Source of the DNA: Streptomyces spinoverrucosus
GTDB lineage: Bacteria; Actinomycetota; Actinomycetes; Streptomycetales; Streptomycetaceae
Reading direction: 5' to 3'
Assembly: GCF_006539505.1 (NCBI RefSeq)
Contig: NZ_BJND01000008.1
Coordinates: 347,289-411,288, forward strand
Length of the DNA stretch: 64,000 nt
Shown one piece after another: positions 49,613-58,309 of the stretch. The position numbers and the translations under genes were made by a program. The notes under the pieces were generated by a model. That model ran no database searches. It was not told the origin of the DNA and saw only the letters and a list, made by a program, of their open reading frames with translations. The stretch's first letter is position 1, and the number at the start of each line of letters is the position of its first letter.

Positions 49613-51106
49613 ATGCCCGACCTGCCGACCCCCCAGGACGCCACCGAGGCGGCGCTGTTCTCCGAGTGCTGGGACACGGTGCTGTCGTACGCCGACCTGT
49701 GCACGGCCGGATCCGCGGCCGCGACCCAGCTCGCCCGGGAGGCGTTCGCTCACGGTATACGCGAGGCCCGCACCGCCGAGTCCGAAACGCACCGGAACGC
49801 CGGCCGCCGCCCACCCCGACTGCCCCGCATACCCCTGCTGCTGACCGCCGTACGCACCACGGCGGCCGACTGGGAGATGCAGGGCCACGGCCACCGGCTC
49901 GACCCCGAACTGCGCCTGTGGCTCAACTCCGACAACGCCGCCCGCTACACCGGCCCCCCACTGCGCCGCCCACTCGCCCTGCGCGCCCTGCGCGACATGC
50001 AGGGACCCGACGCCGAACTGCTGTGGCTCGCCGAGGTGGAGGCCCTGCCGCTCCCGGTGGTCGCCCGCCGCCTCGGCCTCGACCCGACCGGCGTCCCCGA
50101 CGAACTCACCGAAGTACGCGGCCTGTTCCGGGACCGCTGCCTGCGCAACCATCTCGACACGCCGATGGACCCGCAGTGCCGCAGTTACGCCCGACTGCTC
50201 GACGCCGTCACCCGCTCACCGGTCGCCGACACCCCCGACGACCTCTCCCGGCACCTCGCCCGCTGTGTGCAGTGCGCAGAGGCCGCGGCCTGCCTGCGGC
50301 TGCACGGCGGTGGCCTGCCCGGCGCCCTCGCCGGCGGTGTCATCGGCTGGGGCGGCCTCGCCTACCTGGAGCGCCGCCGCCGCGCCGCCGAGGTACGCCT
50401 CGGCGCCGGCCGCCCCGACGGGCTCGACCCGGACGACGAGGCGGCCGGTGCCGACCGGGCGCGCGTGCTGCGCGGCGGCCTGCTCGTCGCCGCCGTCCTG
50501 GTCTCCCTGCTGGCCCTCGCCGTCACCCTGCTGCCGCAGGGCAGCACCGGCGACGGCGCCGCGCCACCCGCCGACGCCACCGACCGCCAGCCGGTGGCCG
50601 ACCCCCGCCCCTCCCCGCCGGTCGCCACCCGCTCACCCTCGGAGTCGGCGTCCCCCTCCCCGAACTTCCCAGAGCCGTCGGACAAGGAGACCCCCGCCCC
50701 GCCGTCCGACCACAAGGGCACCGACCCGGAACCCCAGGGATCGTCCAACACCTCGACGGAGACCAGGCCGTCGCCGGGGGAGGGTGAGCAAACGACCTGT
50801 CACGTCACGTACGACCTCGTCGGACAGTGGCCCGACGGCTTCCAGGCCGCCGTCACCGTCACCACCGAGCAAGCCCTCGACAACTGGCGCGTCGCCTGGA
50901 CCTTCCGGGACGGCCAGCGGGTCGGCCAGATGTGGGACGCGAGCTTCACCCAGAACGGCTCCCGCGTCACCGCCGCCGCCGCCGACTACAACAAGGCCGT
51001 CCCCGCCGACGGCAGCCTCGCCTTCGGCTTCCTCGCCTCCTGGCGCGGCAAGAACTCACCGGCGTACGACTTCACGCTGAACGGGCAGGACTGCGCCCAG
51101 GCCTGA
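49613..51106 (+). CDS. Membrane-anchored sigma-like/zinc-finger protein with extracellular CBM2
   Basis: 497 residues. Residues 1-200 resemble an ECF-like sigma factor (region-2-like LFSECWDTVLSYADL; region-4-like DAELLWLAEVEALPLPVVARRLGL). Then a zinc-finger anti-sigma-type motif His214-x3-Cys218-x2-Cys221 (RHLARCVQC), a single transmembrane helix at about 285-308 (LLVAAVLVSLLALAVTLLP), a long Pro/Ser/Thr linker and a C-terminal CBM2 cellulose-binding domain (396-495) with its bracketing cysteines and surface tryptophans (QWPDGF, NWRVAWTF, SWRGKNS). The CBM must lie outside the cell and the sigma-like part inside. This suggests a polysaccharide-sensing transcription regulator, comparable in idea to clostridial RsgI. 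Function is inferred. Confidence 0.75.
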   Translation: MPDLPTPQDATEAALFSECWDTVLSYADLCTAGSAAATQLAREAFAHGIREARTAESETHRNAGRRPPRLPRIPLLLTAVRTTAADWEMQGHGHRLDPELRLWLNSDNAARYTGPPLRRPLALRALRDMQGPDAELLWLAEVEALPLPVVARRLGLDPTGVPDELTEVRGLFRDRCLRNHLDTPMDPQCRSYARLLDAVTRSPVADTPDDLSRHLARCVQCAEAAACLRLHGGGLPGALAGGVIGWGGLAYLERRRRAAEVRLGAGRPDGLDPDDEAAGADRARVLRGGLLVAAVLVSLLALAVTLLPQGSTGDGAAPPADATDRQPVADPRPSPPVATRSPSESASPSPNFPEPSDKETPAPPSDHKGTDPEPQGSSNTSTETRPSPGEGEQTTCHVTYDLVGQWPDGFQAAVTVTTEQALDNWRVAWTFRDGQRVGQMWDASFTQNGSRVTAAAADYNKAVPADGSLAFGFLASWRGKNSPAYDFTLNGQDCAQA

Positions 51107-51136
51107 GTGCGACGCCGCGAGACCGGCCGGCTCCCG

Positions 51137-52219
51137 CTACCCGGTGAGGCCGGCCTGGGAGCAGGCCTGCCGGAGCTTGGGGGTGCAGATCTGGTCGATG
51201 GTGTACACGCCGTCCTTGATCAGGGTCTGTTCGATGTTGTCGCGGGTCACCGCCCTCGGAGTGAGCAGGATCGACGGGACGCCCTTGGTGGTGGGGCTGT
51301 CGGTCGTCGTCGTGGCGATGTCGTCGAGTTTCTCGCCGCGCCCGAGGGCGACGGCCATGGCGGCGGCCGCGTCGGCTTCCGCCTTGAAGGGCTTGTACAC
51401 CGTCATGTACTGCTCGCCCGTGATGATGCGCTGCACGGCGTCGAGGTCGGCATCCTGGCCCGTGACCGGAGGAAGGTCCCGGACACCGGCAGTCTTGAGA
51501 GCGGCGATGACACCGGCGGCAACCGCGTCGTTGACCGCCAGGACGCCGCTGATTCGGTCCGGGCCCAGGGCTGCGATGGCAGCGGACATATTGGCGTAGG
51601 CGTTGTCCGTGCTCCAGCCCTGGGTGGCGTACGACCTGCCGATCTCCACCTTGCCCGCGAGGACGGACATCGCGCCGCTCCGGAACCAGGCCGCGTTGGG
51701 GCTGGTCGCGTCGCCGTTCATCATGACGACGCTCCCGCGGCTCGCCTCCTCGCCCATGGCCTTCAAGAGCGCCTCGGCCTGGAGCCTGCCGACCTGTGCA
51801 CCGTTGAAACTGACATAACCCGAGATCGGGCCTTCGGCGAGCCGGTCATAGGCGACGACGGGGACGCCTGCCCTCTGTGCCTCCCGGATGGAGGAGCGGA
51901 GAGCCTTGGTGTCCGCGGCGTCGAGGATCAGGACGCTGACACCCTTGGTGATCATGGAGATGACCTGTTGCTGCTGCCTCCTGGCGTCGCTCTCGGCATT
52001 GGCGTACTCCATGGTGCAGCGGTCACACAGCTCCTTCAGCCGCTTCTCGATCAGCGGCTTGTCCGAATGCTCCCAGCGGGGGATCGCTTTGCTCGGGAGC
52101 AGCAGGCCCACGGTGAAGCTGTCCGTGTCCGCATCGCTGTCTCCTCCGCAGGCCGCCAGGGACATCGTCATCAGTCCGGCGACGAGCGCGGCGACGACGT
52201 GTCGCATACGAGGCCTCAT
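51137..52219 (-). CDS. Xylose-type (XylF-like) solute-binding lipoprotein, paralogue A
   Basis: 360 residues with a lipobox (LMTMSLAACGG). The mature part is a type-I periplasmic binding protein (SFTVGLLLPSKAIPRWEHSDKPL, VLILDAADTKALRSSI, VVAYDRLAEGPISGYVSF, VMMNGDATSPNAAWF, LPPVTGQDADLDAVQRI) like XylF. It is nearly colinear with the binding protein at 54.9 kb. Its ATG overlaps the stop of the PP2C phosphatase gene as ATGA, so it is translationally coupled to a signalling protein rather than to a transporter. GAGGGGG lies 7 bases upstream. It ends 30 bases from the convergent CBM2 gene. Confidence 0.85.
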   Translation of the reverse strand: MRPRMRHVVAALVAGLMTMSLAACGGDSDADTDSFTVGLLLPSKAIPRWEHSDKPLIEKRLKELCDRCTMEYANAESDARRQQQQVISMITKGVSVLILDAADTKALRSSIREAQRAGVPVVAYDRLAEGPISGYVSFNGAQVGRLQAEALLKAMGEEASRGSVVMMNGDATSPNAAWFRSGAMSVLAGKVEIGRSYATQGWSTDNAYANMSAAIAALGPDRISGVLAVNDAVAAGVIAALKTAGVRDLPPVTGQDADLDAVQRIITGEQYMTVYKPFKAEADAAAAMAVALGRGEKLDDIATTTTDSPTTKGVPSILLTPRAVTRDNIEQTLIKDGVYTIDQICTPKLRQACSQAGLTG

Positions 52220-54690
52220 GGCAGACCCCCTCGTTCCGTCAGGGGCGCCGAGGCCGCGGGATCCGGCTCGCCCCGCCGCACCAGGATCTCGCTCCACACC
52301 TGTTTGCCGCCGGCCACCGGCACCGAGCCGACGGACTCCGACACCGCTTCGACCAGGAGCAGGCCTCGGCCACCGGTCGACTCCCAGTCCACGATCACCG
52401 GCTTGGCGGGCGCACGCGGTGAGGAGTCGCTCACGGAGACCCGTACCCGGTTCCCGCCGAGCACCAGGTCGAGGCGGACCGGACCCTGGGTGTGCACCAG
52501 GGCGTTGGTGACCAGTTCGGACACCACGAGCAGCACCGCGTCGGCTGCGTCTTCGACCTGCCAGCGACGCAGGGTGCGCGCGGTGAACCGGCGGGCGTGC
52601 ATCACGGCGTCGGGCAGCCGCCACACCGCCCAGCCCGCCCGGATCGGCCGGATCTTCATGCCGTCGTAGCGCAGCAGCAACAGCGCCACGTCGTCCTCAC
52701 GACGGCCGACGTCGCCGAGCAGCGCGTCGGCCATCCGCCCCGGGTCCGCCGGATCGGCCGCGGCGAGCGCGGTGCGCGTCCGGCGCATGCCCTCGTCCAG
52801 GGGCAGGTCCGAGGCCTCGACCAGCCCGTCGGTGATCAGGGCGAGCACCGTGCCGGGGGCCAGCGCGAGAGCGGTCAGGGGGAACTCCGCGTCCGCGAGA
52901 ATGCCCAGCGGGGGCCCGCCCTCGGCAATCACCTCCTCGGTGCTTCCGTCGGGATGGCGCACCAGCGGTGAGAGGTGCCCCGCCCGGACGAACAGCGTGT
53001 TGCCCTCCTCCATGTCCAGCTCGGCGTAGCAGCAGGTGGCGAACAGATCGGTCTCCATGCCGACGAGCAGACGGTTGGCGTGGGAGACCACCACGTCGGG
53101 CGGATGACCTTCCACGGCGTACGCCCTGACCGCGGTGCGCATCTGACCCATGATCGTCGCGGCACCGGCACTGTGTCCCTGCACGTCACCGATGACCAGC
53201 GCCACCCGCCTCTCGGAGAGGGCGATGACGTCGTACCAGTCGCCGCCGACCTGCAGTCCCCGCCTGGCGGGCAGATAGCGGGCGACTGCCGTCCCCCCGG
53301 GCAACTGGGGGAGGCGCCGGGGCAGCAGACTGCGCTGCAACATCGTCGCGAGCTCCTGCTCGGCGTCGTGTGCGTGCGCGCGCTTGAGTGCCTGCCCGAC
53401 CAGCGCCGCGGTCGCGGTCAGCAGGGACCGCTCCTCGGGGACGAAGTGGTGCGGCCGATCCCAGCCGACCACGCACACGCCGGCGACCCCGCCCTTGGCG
53501 GGGAGCGGCAGCACGGCCAGCCCTCCGGTGCCGACGCCCGCGAGTCCGGGTTCGAGGGCTGTGCCGGCGGGCCACAGATCCGTACGCCCGTCCCGCAGCG
53601 CCATGCGAAGCGTGGGCAGGGCGCTGACCGGTGCGTCGGGCCACTCCGAACGCCACTGGGAACGCCAGATCTCCGGCCAGGCGTCGGGCCGCGGCGGGTC
53701 GAGCATGGTGACCATGAACCGGTCGTCCCGCAGCTCGGCCAGCGCCACCCGGTCGGCGCCCAGCGGTTCACGCAGTGCTGTGACCGCCACTCGACCGACG
53801 TCATGGACCGTGGCGGCCTCGTCGAGTGCGGCAGTCAGCCACTGGATCCTGGACACGTCGTCGGGGCTCCGGTGCAGGACCGAGGTCGCAGCCACCACGC
53901 CCAGCACCTGTTCCGGCCCGCCGTCGGCGTGCGTCACCACCCGGCAACTCAGGCTCAGCCAGCGCATTCCACCAGTGGGGCGGCGGACGCGGAACTCCAG
54001 CTCCCGCCGGCCGAACGCCTGGGCGGACGGCTCCAGGACGGACATCAGTGCGTGCATGTCCTCCGGCAGGGCGTGCGAGAGCAGGGTGTCGGCCTTGCCG
54101 TCGAAGTCGTCCGGCGTGATGCCGACCAGCTCCATGAGGGTCTCGTCCGCCTCGATCAGGCCGGTGTCCGGCACCAGGACGAACGAGCCGACACCCAGAC
54201 TGCGCAGGGCGGAACTCAGCAAGGACGACGGTGCGGGCGGTCCGGTCCCGGCCTGGAGCAGCCCGGCGACCGCGTCGGCGTACCGCTCCAGGAAGCGTCG
54301 CTGCTCGGCCTCGAAGCCGTCCGGGGAAGCGCCGACGACGACGAGGCAGCCCAGCCGCCTGCCCGGCGTGCCGAGGGGCAGCGCGCCGAGCGGCGCCTGT
54401 GCTTGCGGGGGCATCGGCCCGCCCTCGTGATAGGAGGCGAGCGCCGTCGGATTCAGCCACAGGGGCCCTTCGGCGCGGTAGGCGTGGGCTGCGGGGGAGC
54501 CACCGAACAGGGGCAGACGCTCGGGCAGCTCGTACTGATCGGTTGCGCCTCCGGCCGTTTCCACCAGGCGAAGCTCCTGCTGCCCGGACTCGGACACGTA
54601 GACGGCTGCCAGCGCCGCTCCGGCGAACGTCAGGGCCCGGTCCCTCGTGATGGCCTCGCACAGCGGAGGCGGTGAACGGTCATCAGGCAT
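52216..54690 (-). CDS. PAS/GAF-PP2C (SpoIIE/RsbU-type) phosphatase with HATPase domain
   Basis: 824 residues. In order: a GAF-like domain (25-150), a PAS domain (160-285, ELEFRVRRPTGGMRW), a second GAF (300-440), a SpoIIE-type PP2C phosphatase (470-680; GGDWYDVIAL and GDVQGHSAGAA supply metal-binding Asp residues, then ALITDGLVEASD), and an anti-sigma-type HATPase_c (690-815; VVSELVTNALVHTQG). Such proteins dephosphorylate anti-anti-sigma factors and the HATPase part can bind sigma or kinase partners. The ATG at 54690 has GGAGGTG about 10 bases upstream. It is divergent from the binding-protein/ABC genes and overlaps the binding protein downstream, a plausible sugar-sensing signalling operon. 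Confidence 0.85.
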   Translation of the reverse strand: MPDDRSPPPLCEAITRDRALTFAGAALAAVYVSESGQQELRLVETAGGATDQYELPERLPLFGGSPAAHAYRAEGPLWLNPTALASYHEGGPMPPQAQAPLGALPLGTPGRRLGCLVVVGASPDGFEAEQRRFLERYADAVAGLLQAGTGPPAPSSLLSSALRSLGVGSFVLVPDTGLIEADETLMELVGITPDDFDGKADTLLSHALPEDMHALMSVLEPSAQAFGRRELEFRVRRPTGGMRWLSLSCRVVTHADGGPEQVLGVVAATSVLHRSPDDVSRIQWLTAALDEAATVHDVGRVAVTALREPLGADRVALAELRDDRFMVTMLDPPRPDAWPEIWRSQWRSEWPDAPVSALPTLRMALRDGRTDLWPAGTALEPGLAGVGTGGLAVLPLPAKGGVAGVCVVGWDRPHHFVPEERSLLTATAALVGQALKRAHAHDAEQELATMLQRSLLPRRLPQLPGGTAVARYLPARRGLQVGGDWYDVIALSERRVALVIGDVQGHSAGAATIMGQMRTAVRAYAVEGHPPDVVVSHANRLLVGMETDLFATCCYAELDMEEGNTLFVRAGHLSPLVRHPDGSTEEVIAEGGPPLGILADAEFPLTALALAPGTVLALITDGLVEASDLPLDEGMRRTRTALAAADPADPGRMADALLGDVGRREDDVALLLLRYDGMKIRPIRAGWAVWRLPDAVMHARRFTARTLRRWQVEDAADAVLLVVSELVTNALVHTQGPVRLDLVLGGNRVRVSVSDSSPRAPAKPVIVDWESTGGRGLLLVEAVSESVGSVPVAGGKQVWSEILVRRGEPDPAASAPLTERGGLP

Positions 54691-54743
54691 GTCCGCAACC
54701 CACCTCCCGTCCATGCGGGGCACCCCGCTACCAGATTGTCATA

Positions 54744-54799
54744 TGCGAACCAAGCGGACAGAATCGTCGATTTCTTGACCAAAGCTGACTTGGTTCGCA
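54744..54799. promoter_or_regulatory. Perfect 11-base inverted repeat in a divergent promoter region
   Basis: TGCGAACCAAG (54744-54754) and CTTGGTTCGCA (54789-54799) are exact complements 34 bases apart, each roughly 50-80 bases from the divergent starts of the phosphatase and the binding-protein genes. A TTGACC box lies between them. The spacing suits two sites for one dimeric regulator acting on both promoters. Confidence 0.6.
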
Positions 54800-54877
54800 G
54801 ATCGCGGCAGCCGGTGTCAGACTGACGACGTGGTCGTCCTGCCACTTCCGCGACCCCCGACAAGGGAGGTCTTCCGC

Positions 54878-55966
54878 ATGAAGACCTGCGTAAGGGACGC
54901 GGCCCTCGCGATGACCGCGGTTTCGACGGCCGTCACCCTCTTGGCCTGCGGGCAGGGCACCGGGAGCGGCTCGGACGGGGGGAACGCGCGCACGATCGGT
55001 GTGCTGCTGCCGGACGCCACCACGGCTCGCTGGGAGACACAGGACAGGCCTCTGCTCGACAGAAAGATCAAGGAGCTGTGCGCCGACTGCACGATCGAGC
55101 ACGCCAACGCGAGGAGTGATGTGGCCACCCAGCAGCGACAGATGGAGTCGCTGATCACCCAGGGGGTCGATGCCATCCTGCTCGTGGCCGTGGACGCCCG
55201 ATCGCTCCAGCCCGAGGTGAGGGCGGCGGATGAAGCAGGTATCCCCGTCATTGCCTACGACCGGCTCGCCGAGGGCCCGATCTCGGGTTATGCCTCCTTC
55301 GACGCCGAGGAGGTCGGCCGGCTCCAGGGCAGGGCACTGCTGACGGCCATGGGCGACAGGGGGGCCGGCGGCCAGATCGTCATGATGAACGGCGATCTCA
55401 CCGACCCCAACGCGGTGTCGTTCAAGGAGGGCGCACTGTCCGTGCTCGAGGGGCGGGTGAAGATCGGCAAAACCTACGACACCCGCCAATGGCGGATGGA
55501 GAACGCCTACATGAACATGTCCAGCGCCATCTCCGCCCTCGGTGTCGGGAACATCCACGGGATCTACGCCGCCAACGACAGCCTCGCCGCCGGCTGCATC
55601 GCAGCCCTGAAAGCCAACAAGGTCCGGCCGCTTCCCCCCGTCACCGGGCAGGACGCCGAACTGGCCGCCGTGCGGCGCATCGTCGCAGGCGAGCAGTACA
55701 TGACCGTTTACAAGCCCTTCGAACCCGAGGCCTCCGCCGGCGCCGCCATGGTCGTGGCCGCGGCCCGCGGTGAGAGCCTCGACCGGATTGCCAGGGACCA
55801 GGTGAGACCCGCTGGTGGGCACGCGGTACCGGCTGTTCTGCTGACCCCCGTGTCCGTGACCGTCGACACCATCAAGGACACCGTGGTGAAGGACGGCGTG
55901 TACACGGTCCAGCAGATCTGCCCCCCTCGGCTCGACGCCGCCTGCAACAGAGCCGGACTCACCTGA
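54878..55966 (+). CDS. Xylose-type (XylF-like) solute-binding lipoprotein, paralogue B
   Basis: 362 residues with a lipobox (TLLACGQG). It shares most of its length with the binding protein at 51.1 kb (ARWETQDRPLLDRKIKELCADC, IPVIAYDRLAEGPISGYASF, VMMNGDLTDPNAVSFKEG, GQDAELAAVRRIVAGEQYMTVYKPF), and was probably produced by duplication of it. GGGAGGT lies 8 bases upstream. It heads a transporter operon with an ATPase and a permease. Ligand likely a pentose or related sugar. Confidence 0.88.
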   Translation: MKTCVRDAALAMTAVSTAVTLLACGQGTGSGSDGGNARTIGVLLPDATTARWETQDRPLLDRKIKELCADCTIEHANARSDVATQQRQMESLITQGVDAILLVAVDARSLQPEVRAADEAGIPVIAYDRLAEGPISGYASFDAEEVGRLQGRALLTAMGDRGAGGQIVMMNGDLTDPNAVSFKEGALSVLEGRVKIGKTYDTRQWRMENAYMNMSSAISALGVGNIHGIYAANDSLAAGCIAALKANKVRPLPPVTGQDAELAAVRRIVAGEQYMTVYKPFEPEASAGAAMVVAAARGESLDRIARDQVRPAGGHAVPAVLLTPVSVTVDTIKDTVVKDGVYTVQQICPPRLDAACNRAGLT

Positions 55967-56013
55967 CAGGCCGGTGCCGGCGTGAGACCGGTCACGGGAA
56001 GGAGATGGTCTGA

Positions 56014-56787
56014 GTGCCGACTCCCCCCTTGTTGGCGCTGTACGGCGTGTGCAAGCGCTTCGGCGTAGTCGACGTTCTCACCGACGTCGAGCTGGAGATT
56101 CGTGCCGGCGAGGTGGTCGCGCTGCTGGGCGACAATGGGGCCGGCAAGTCCACGCTGGTCAAAGTGATCTCCGGCGTCGCTCCCGCGGACCGGGGCGTCA
56201 TCAAGTGGGAGGGCCGGACGGTCCACATCAGGCGCCCCCAGGACGCCCGGGACCTCGGCATCGCCACCGTCTACCAGGACCTCGCGCTGTGCGGGAACCT
56301 CGACGTCGTCGGCAACCTGTTCCTCGGCCGGGAAATCCGCAGACTCGGCTTCCTCGACGAGGTCGAGATGGAACGCCGGACCGGCCACCTCCTGGAACGC
56401 CTGACCAAGCGCGTTCCCGATCTGCGTGCCCCCCTGGTCTCACTGTCCAGCGGCCAGCGGCAGACCGTCGCCATCGCTCGTTCGCTCCTGGGCGACCCGC
56501 GACTGCTCCTGCTGGACGAGCCGACCGCAACTCTGGGACTCGAGCAGACCAATGAGGTCCTGGACCTCGTCGACCGGCTGCGTGACCGCGGCCTCGGTGT
56601 ACTGCTCATCAGCCACAACATGGGTGATGTCAAGGCGCTCGCGGACCGGGCCGCCGTGCTGCGGCTCGGTCGCAACAACGGCTTCTTCGACGTGAACACC
56701 ACGTCTCAGGAACAGATCATCTCGTCCATCACCGGCGCCGCGGAAAACGTGCCGCGCCGGATGGCCCACCGGGAGTCAGGGTGGTGA
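56014..56787 (+). CDS. Sugar ABC importer ATP-binding protein (single domain, XylG-like)
   Basis: 257 residues. One nucleotide-binding domain with Walker A GDNGAGKST, Q-loop VYQDLAL, signature LSSGQRQTVAIARS (LSSGQ), Walker B LLLLDEPTATLG and H-loop ISHNM. Classical XylG/RbsA have two such domains, so this one is half-length. Starts at GTG 56014 with GAAGGAG upstream, and overlaps the permease gene by a few bases. Pairs with the permease below to import the sugar captured by paralogue B. Confidence 0.87.
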   Translation: MPTPPLLALYGVCKRFGVVDVLTDVELEIRAGEVVALLGDNGAGKSTLVKVISGVAPADRGVIKWEGRTVHIRRPQDARDLGIATVYQDLALCGNLDVVGNLFLGREIRRLGFLDEVEMERRTGHLLERLTKRVPDLRAPLVSLSSGQRQTVAIARSLLGDPRLLLLDEPTATLGLEQTNEVLDLVDRLRDRGLGVLLISHNMGDVKALADRAAVLRLGRNNGFFDVNTTSQEQIISSITGAAENVPRRMAHRESGW

Positions 56788-58064
56788 AAGGGAAGCGCAA
56801 CACGGCGGACAACCCGCGGGCCGACCTGCCCACACCCACCGTCGAGGCCCGTCAGCCGCACCGCCGGCGGGTCGTGGCCCGCGCCGTGGAAAGCCAGGTC
56901 ACCGTTCTCCGGCGCAAGCTGGGCGCCGGCGAACTGGGCCTGCTCCCGGTCGTTCTCGTCCTCGTCGCGGTCTGGATCAGCTTCCAGTCCCTCAACGAGA
57001 ACTTCCTGTCACCCCGGAACCTGTCCAATCTCAGCGTGGACATCGTGGGCACGGGTCTGATCGCCGTCGGCATCGTCTTCGTGCTGCTGCTGGGTGAGCT
57101 CGACCTGTCGGTCGGCTCGATCAGCGGCCTCGCGGCGGCCATCTTCGCCGTTCTGAACGTGAACAACGGCGTACCGGAATGGCTCGCCCTCATCATCGCG
57201 GTGCTCGCGGGCACGGTGGCGGGAAGCGTCCAGGGCTTCTCGTTCGCCCGGACCCGCGTACCGGCCTTCGTCGTCACCCTCGCCGGGCTGCTCACCTGGA
57301 ACGGCCTCATGCTCTACATCCTCGGGACCAGCGGCACCATCAACCTCGACGAGAACGGGCTCGTCGCCAAACTGACCAGCTATTACTTCACCAACGACGC
57401 TGCCGCCTACGGCCTGGCGGCAGTCGGCTCGGGCGCGGTGTTCCTGGTGTCCTACCTCGACAATCGGCGCCGAAAGGCCGTCGGCATGCGGCACCGCTCA
57501 CTCCCTGCGATCGCCGTGCGTACGGGAGTCCTCGCGGTGATCGCGTTCGCCGCCGCGTACGTGCTCAACCAGTTCCAGGGTCTGCCGCTCGCCCTCCTGA
57601 TCTTCCTCGTGATCGTGGCCGGCCTCGACATCGTTCTCCGCCGCACGCACTACGGGCGGCAGATCTACGCAGTGGGCGGCGGCGTCGAGGCGGCCCGTCG
57701 CGCCAGCCTCAGTGTGACGCGGGTGCAGACCGCGGTGCTCGCGGTCTCGGGCACCATGGCCGCAATCGGCGGTCTGTTCCTGGCCTCGCGCATCACCTCG
57801 GTGAGCCAGGGTTCAGGCACGGGCGTCCTGCTGCTCAATGCCGTCGCGGCAGCCGTCATCGGTGGCACCAGCCTGTTCGGAGGACGCGGAACGACCTGGT
57901 CCGCGGTGCTCGGCATGCTGGTCATCCAGTCGATCGCCTCGGGCATGGCGATCACGGACACCCCCGCCGCCGTCCAGTTCATGATCACGGGCGGCGTGCT
58001 CTTCGCCGCGGCGGTCATCGACGCACTGTCGCGACACTCGCAGGAAGCCCATGGGCGGGCGTGA
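56781..58064 (+). CDS. Sugar ABC importer permease (XylH/RbsC-like)
   Basis: 427 residues, longer than RbsC, with eight to ten membrane helices (LLPVVLVLVAVWISF, GLIAVGIVFVLLLGELDLSVGSI with the conserved glycine motif, ALLIFLVIVAGLDIVL, GTSLFGGRGTTWSAVLGML). The XylH/BPD_transp_2 signature GGVEAARRASLSVTRVQ is present. Two GTG codons stand in tandem at 56781 and 56784, both overlapping the ATPase stop. Last gene of the operon, followed by a hairpin region. Confidence 0.88.
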   Translation: MVKGKRNTADNPRADLPTPTVEARQPHRRRVVARAVESQVTVLRRKLGAGELGLLPVVLVLVAVWISFQSLNENFLSPRNLSNLSVDIVGTGLIAVGIVFVLLLGELDLSVGSISGLAAAIFAVLNVNNGVPEWLALIIAVLAGTVAGSVQGFSFARTRVPAFVVTLAGLLTWNGLMLYILGTSGTINLDENGLVAKLTSYYFTNDAAAYGLAAVGSGAVFLVSYLDNRRRKAVGMRHRSLPAIAVRTGVLAVIAFAAAYVLNQFQGLPLALLIFLVIVAGLDIVLRRTHYGRQIYAVGGGVEAARRASLSVTRVQTAVLAVSGTMAAIGGLFLASRITSVSQGSGTGVLLLNAVAAAVIGGTSLFGGRGTTWSAVLGMLVIQSIASGMAITDTPAAVQFMITGGVLFAAAVIDALSRHSQEAHGRA

Positions 58065-58104
58065 AAACTCGGTGGCATCCGCGTGCGTGACTCTCTAGTG
58101 TGAG

Positions 58105-58136
58105 GGCTGCTTCGCGCAGCAGCCGTTGGCTGCTGC
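58105..58136 (+). promoter_or_regulatory. Mutually exclusive hairpins ahead of a mini-ORF and rsgA
   Basis: GGCTGCT (58105-58111) can pair with AGCAGCC (58118-58124); that same arm, extended to GCAGCAGCC (58116-58124), can pair instead with GGCTGCTGC (58128-58136) over 9 bases with a 3-base loop. Two exclusive structures suggest attenuation or a terminator/antiterminator switch, although either may simply end the transporter transcript. Confidence 0.5.
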
Positions 58137-58168
58137 TGTCGGCCGAGCAGGAACGGGAGGTGTGACCG

Positions 58169-58240
58169 ATGGCTGTCGTTGCGACGGGCGCTGCCCGCAT
58201 CCAGGAGTTCATCAAGTCCACCTCCGTGGCCACCGGCTGA
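58169..58240 (+). CDS. Possible 23-codon leader peptide before rsgA
   Basis: A short frame (start MAVVATGAARIQEF, stop TGA) has an excellent ribosome site, GGGAGG, 8 bases before its ATG, and follows the alternative hairpins. No known leader family is recognised. It may be a regulatory leader, a real small protein, or chance. Confidence 0.35.
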   Translation: MAVVATGAARIQEFIKSTSVATG

Positions 58241-58309
58241 CACATTCCACGCTTGCGCGCGTCGTCGTACGCACGCCCGCCGGGGCCACCCTTGTGAAGG
58301 GTCTCCCTG

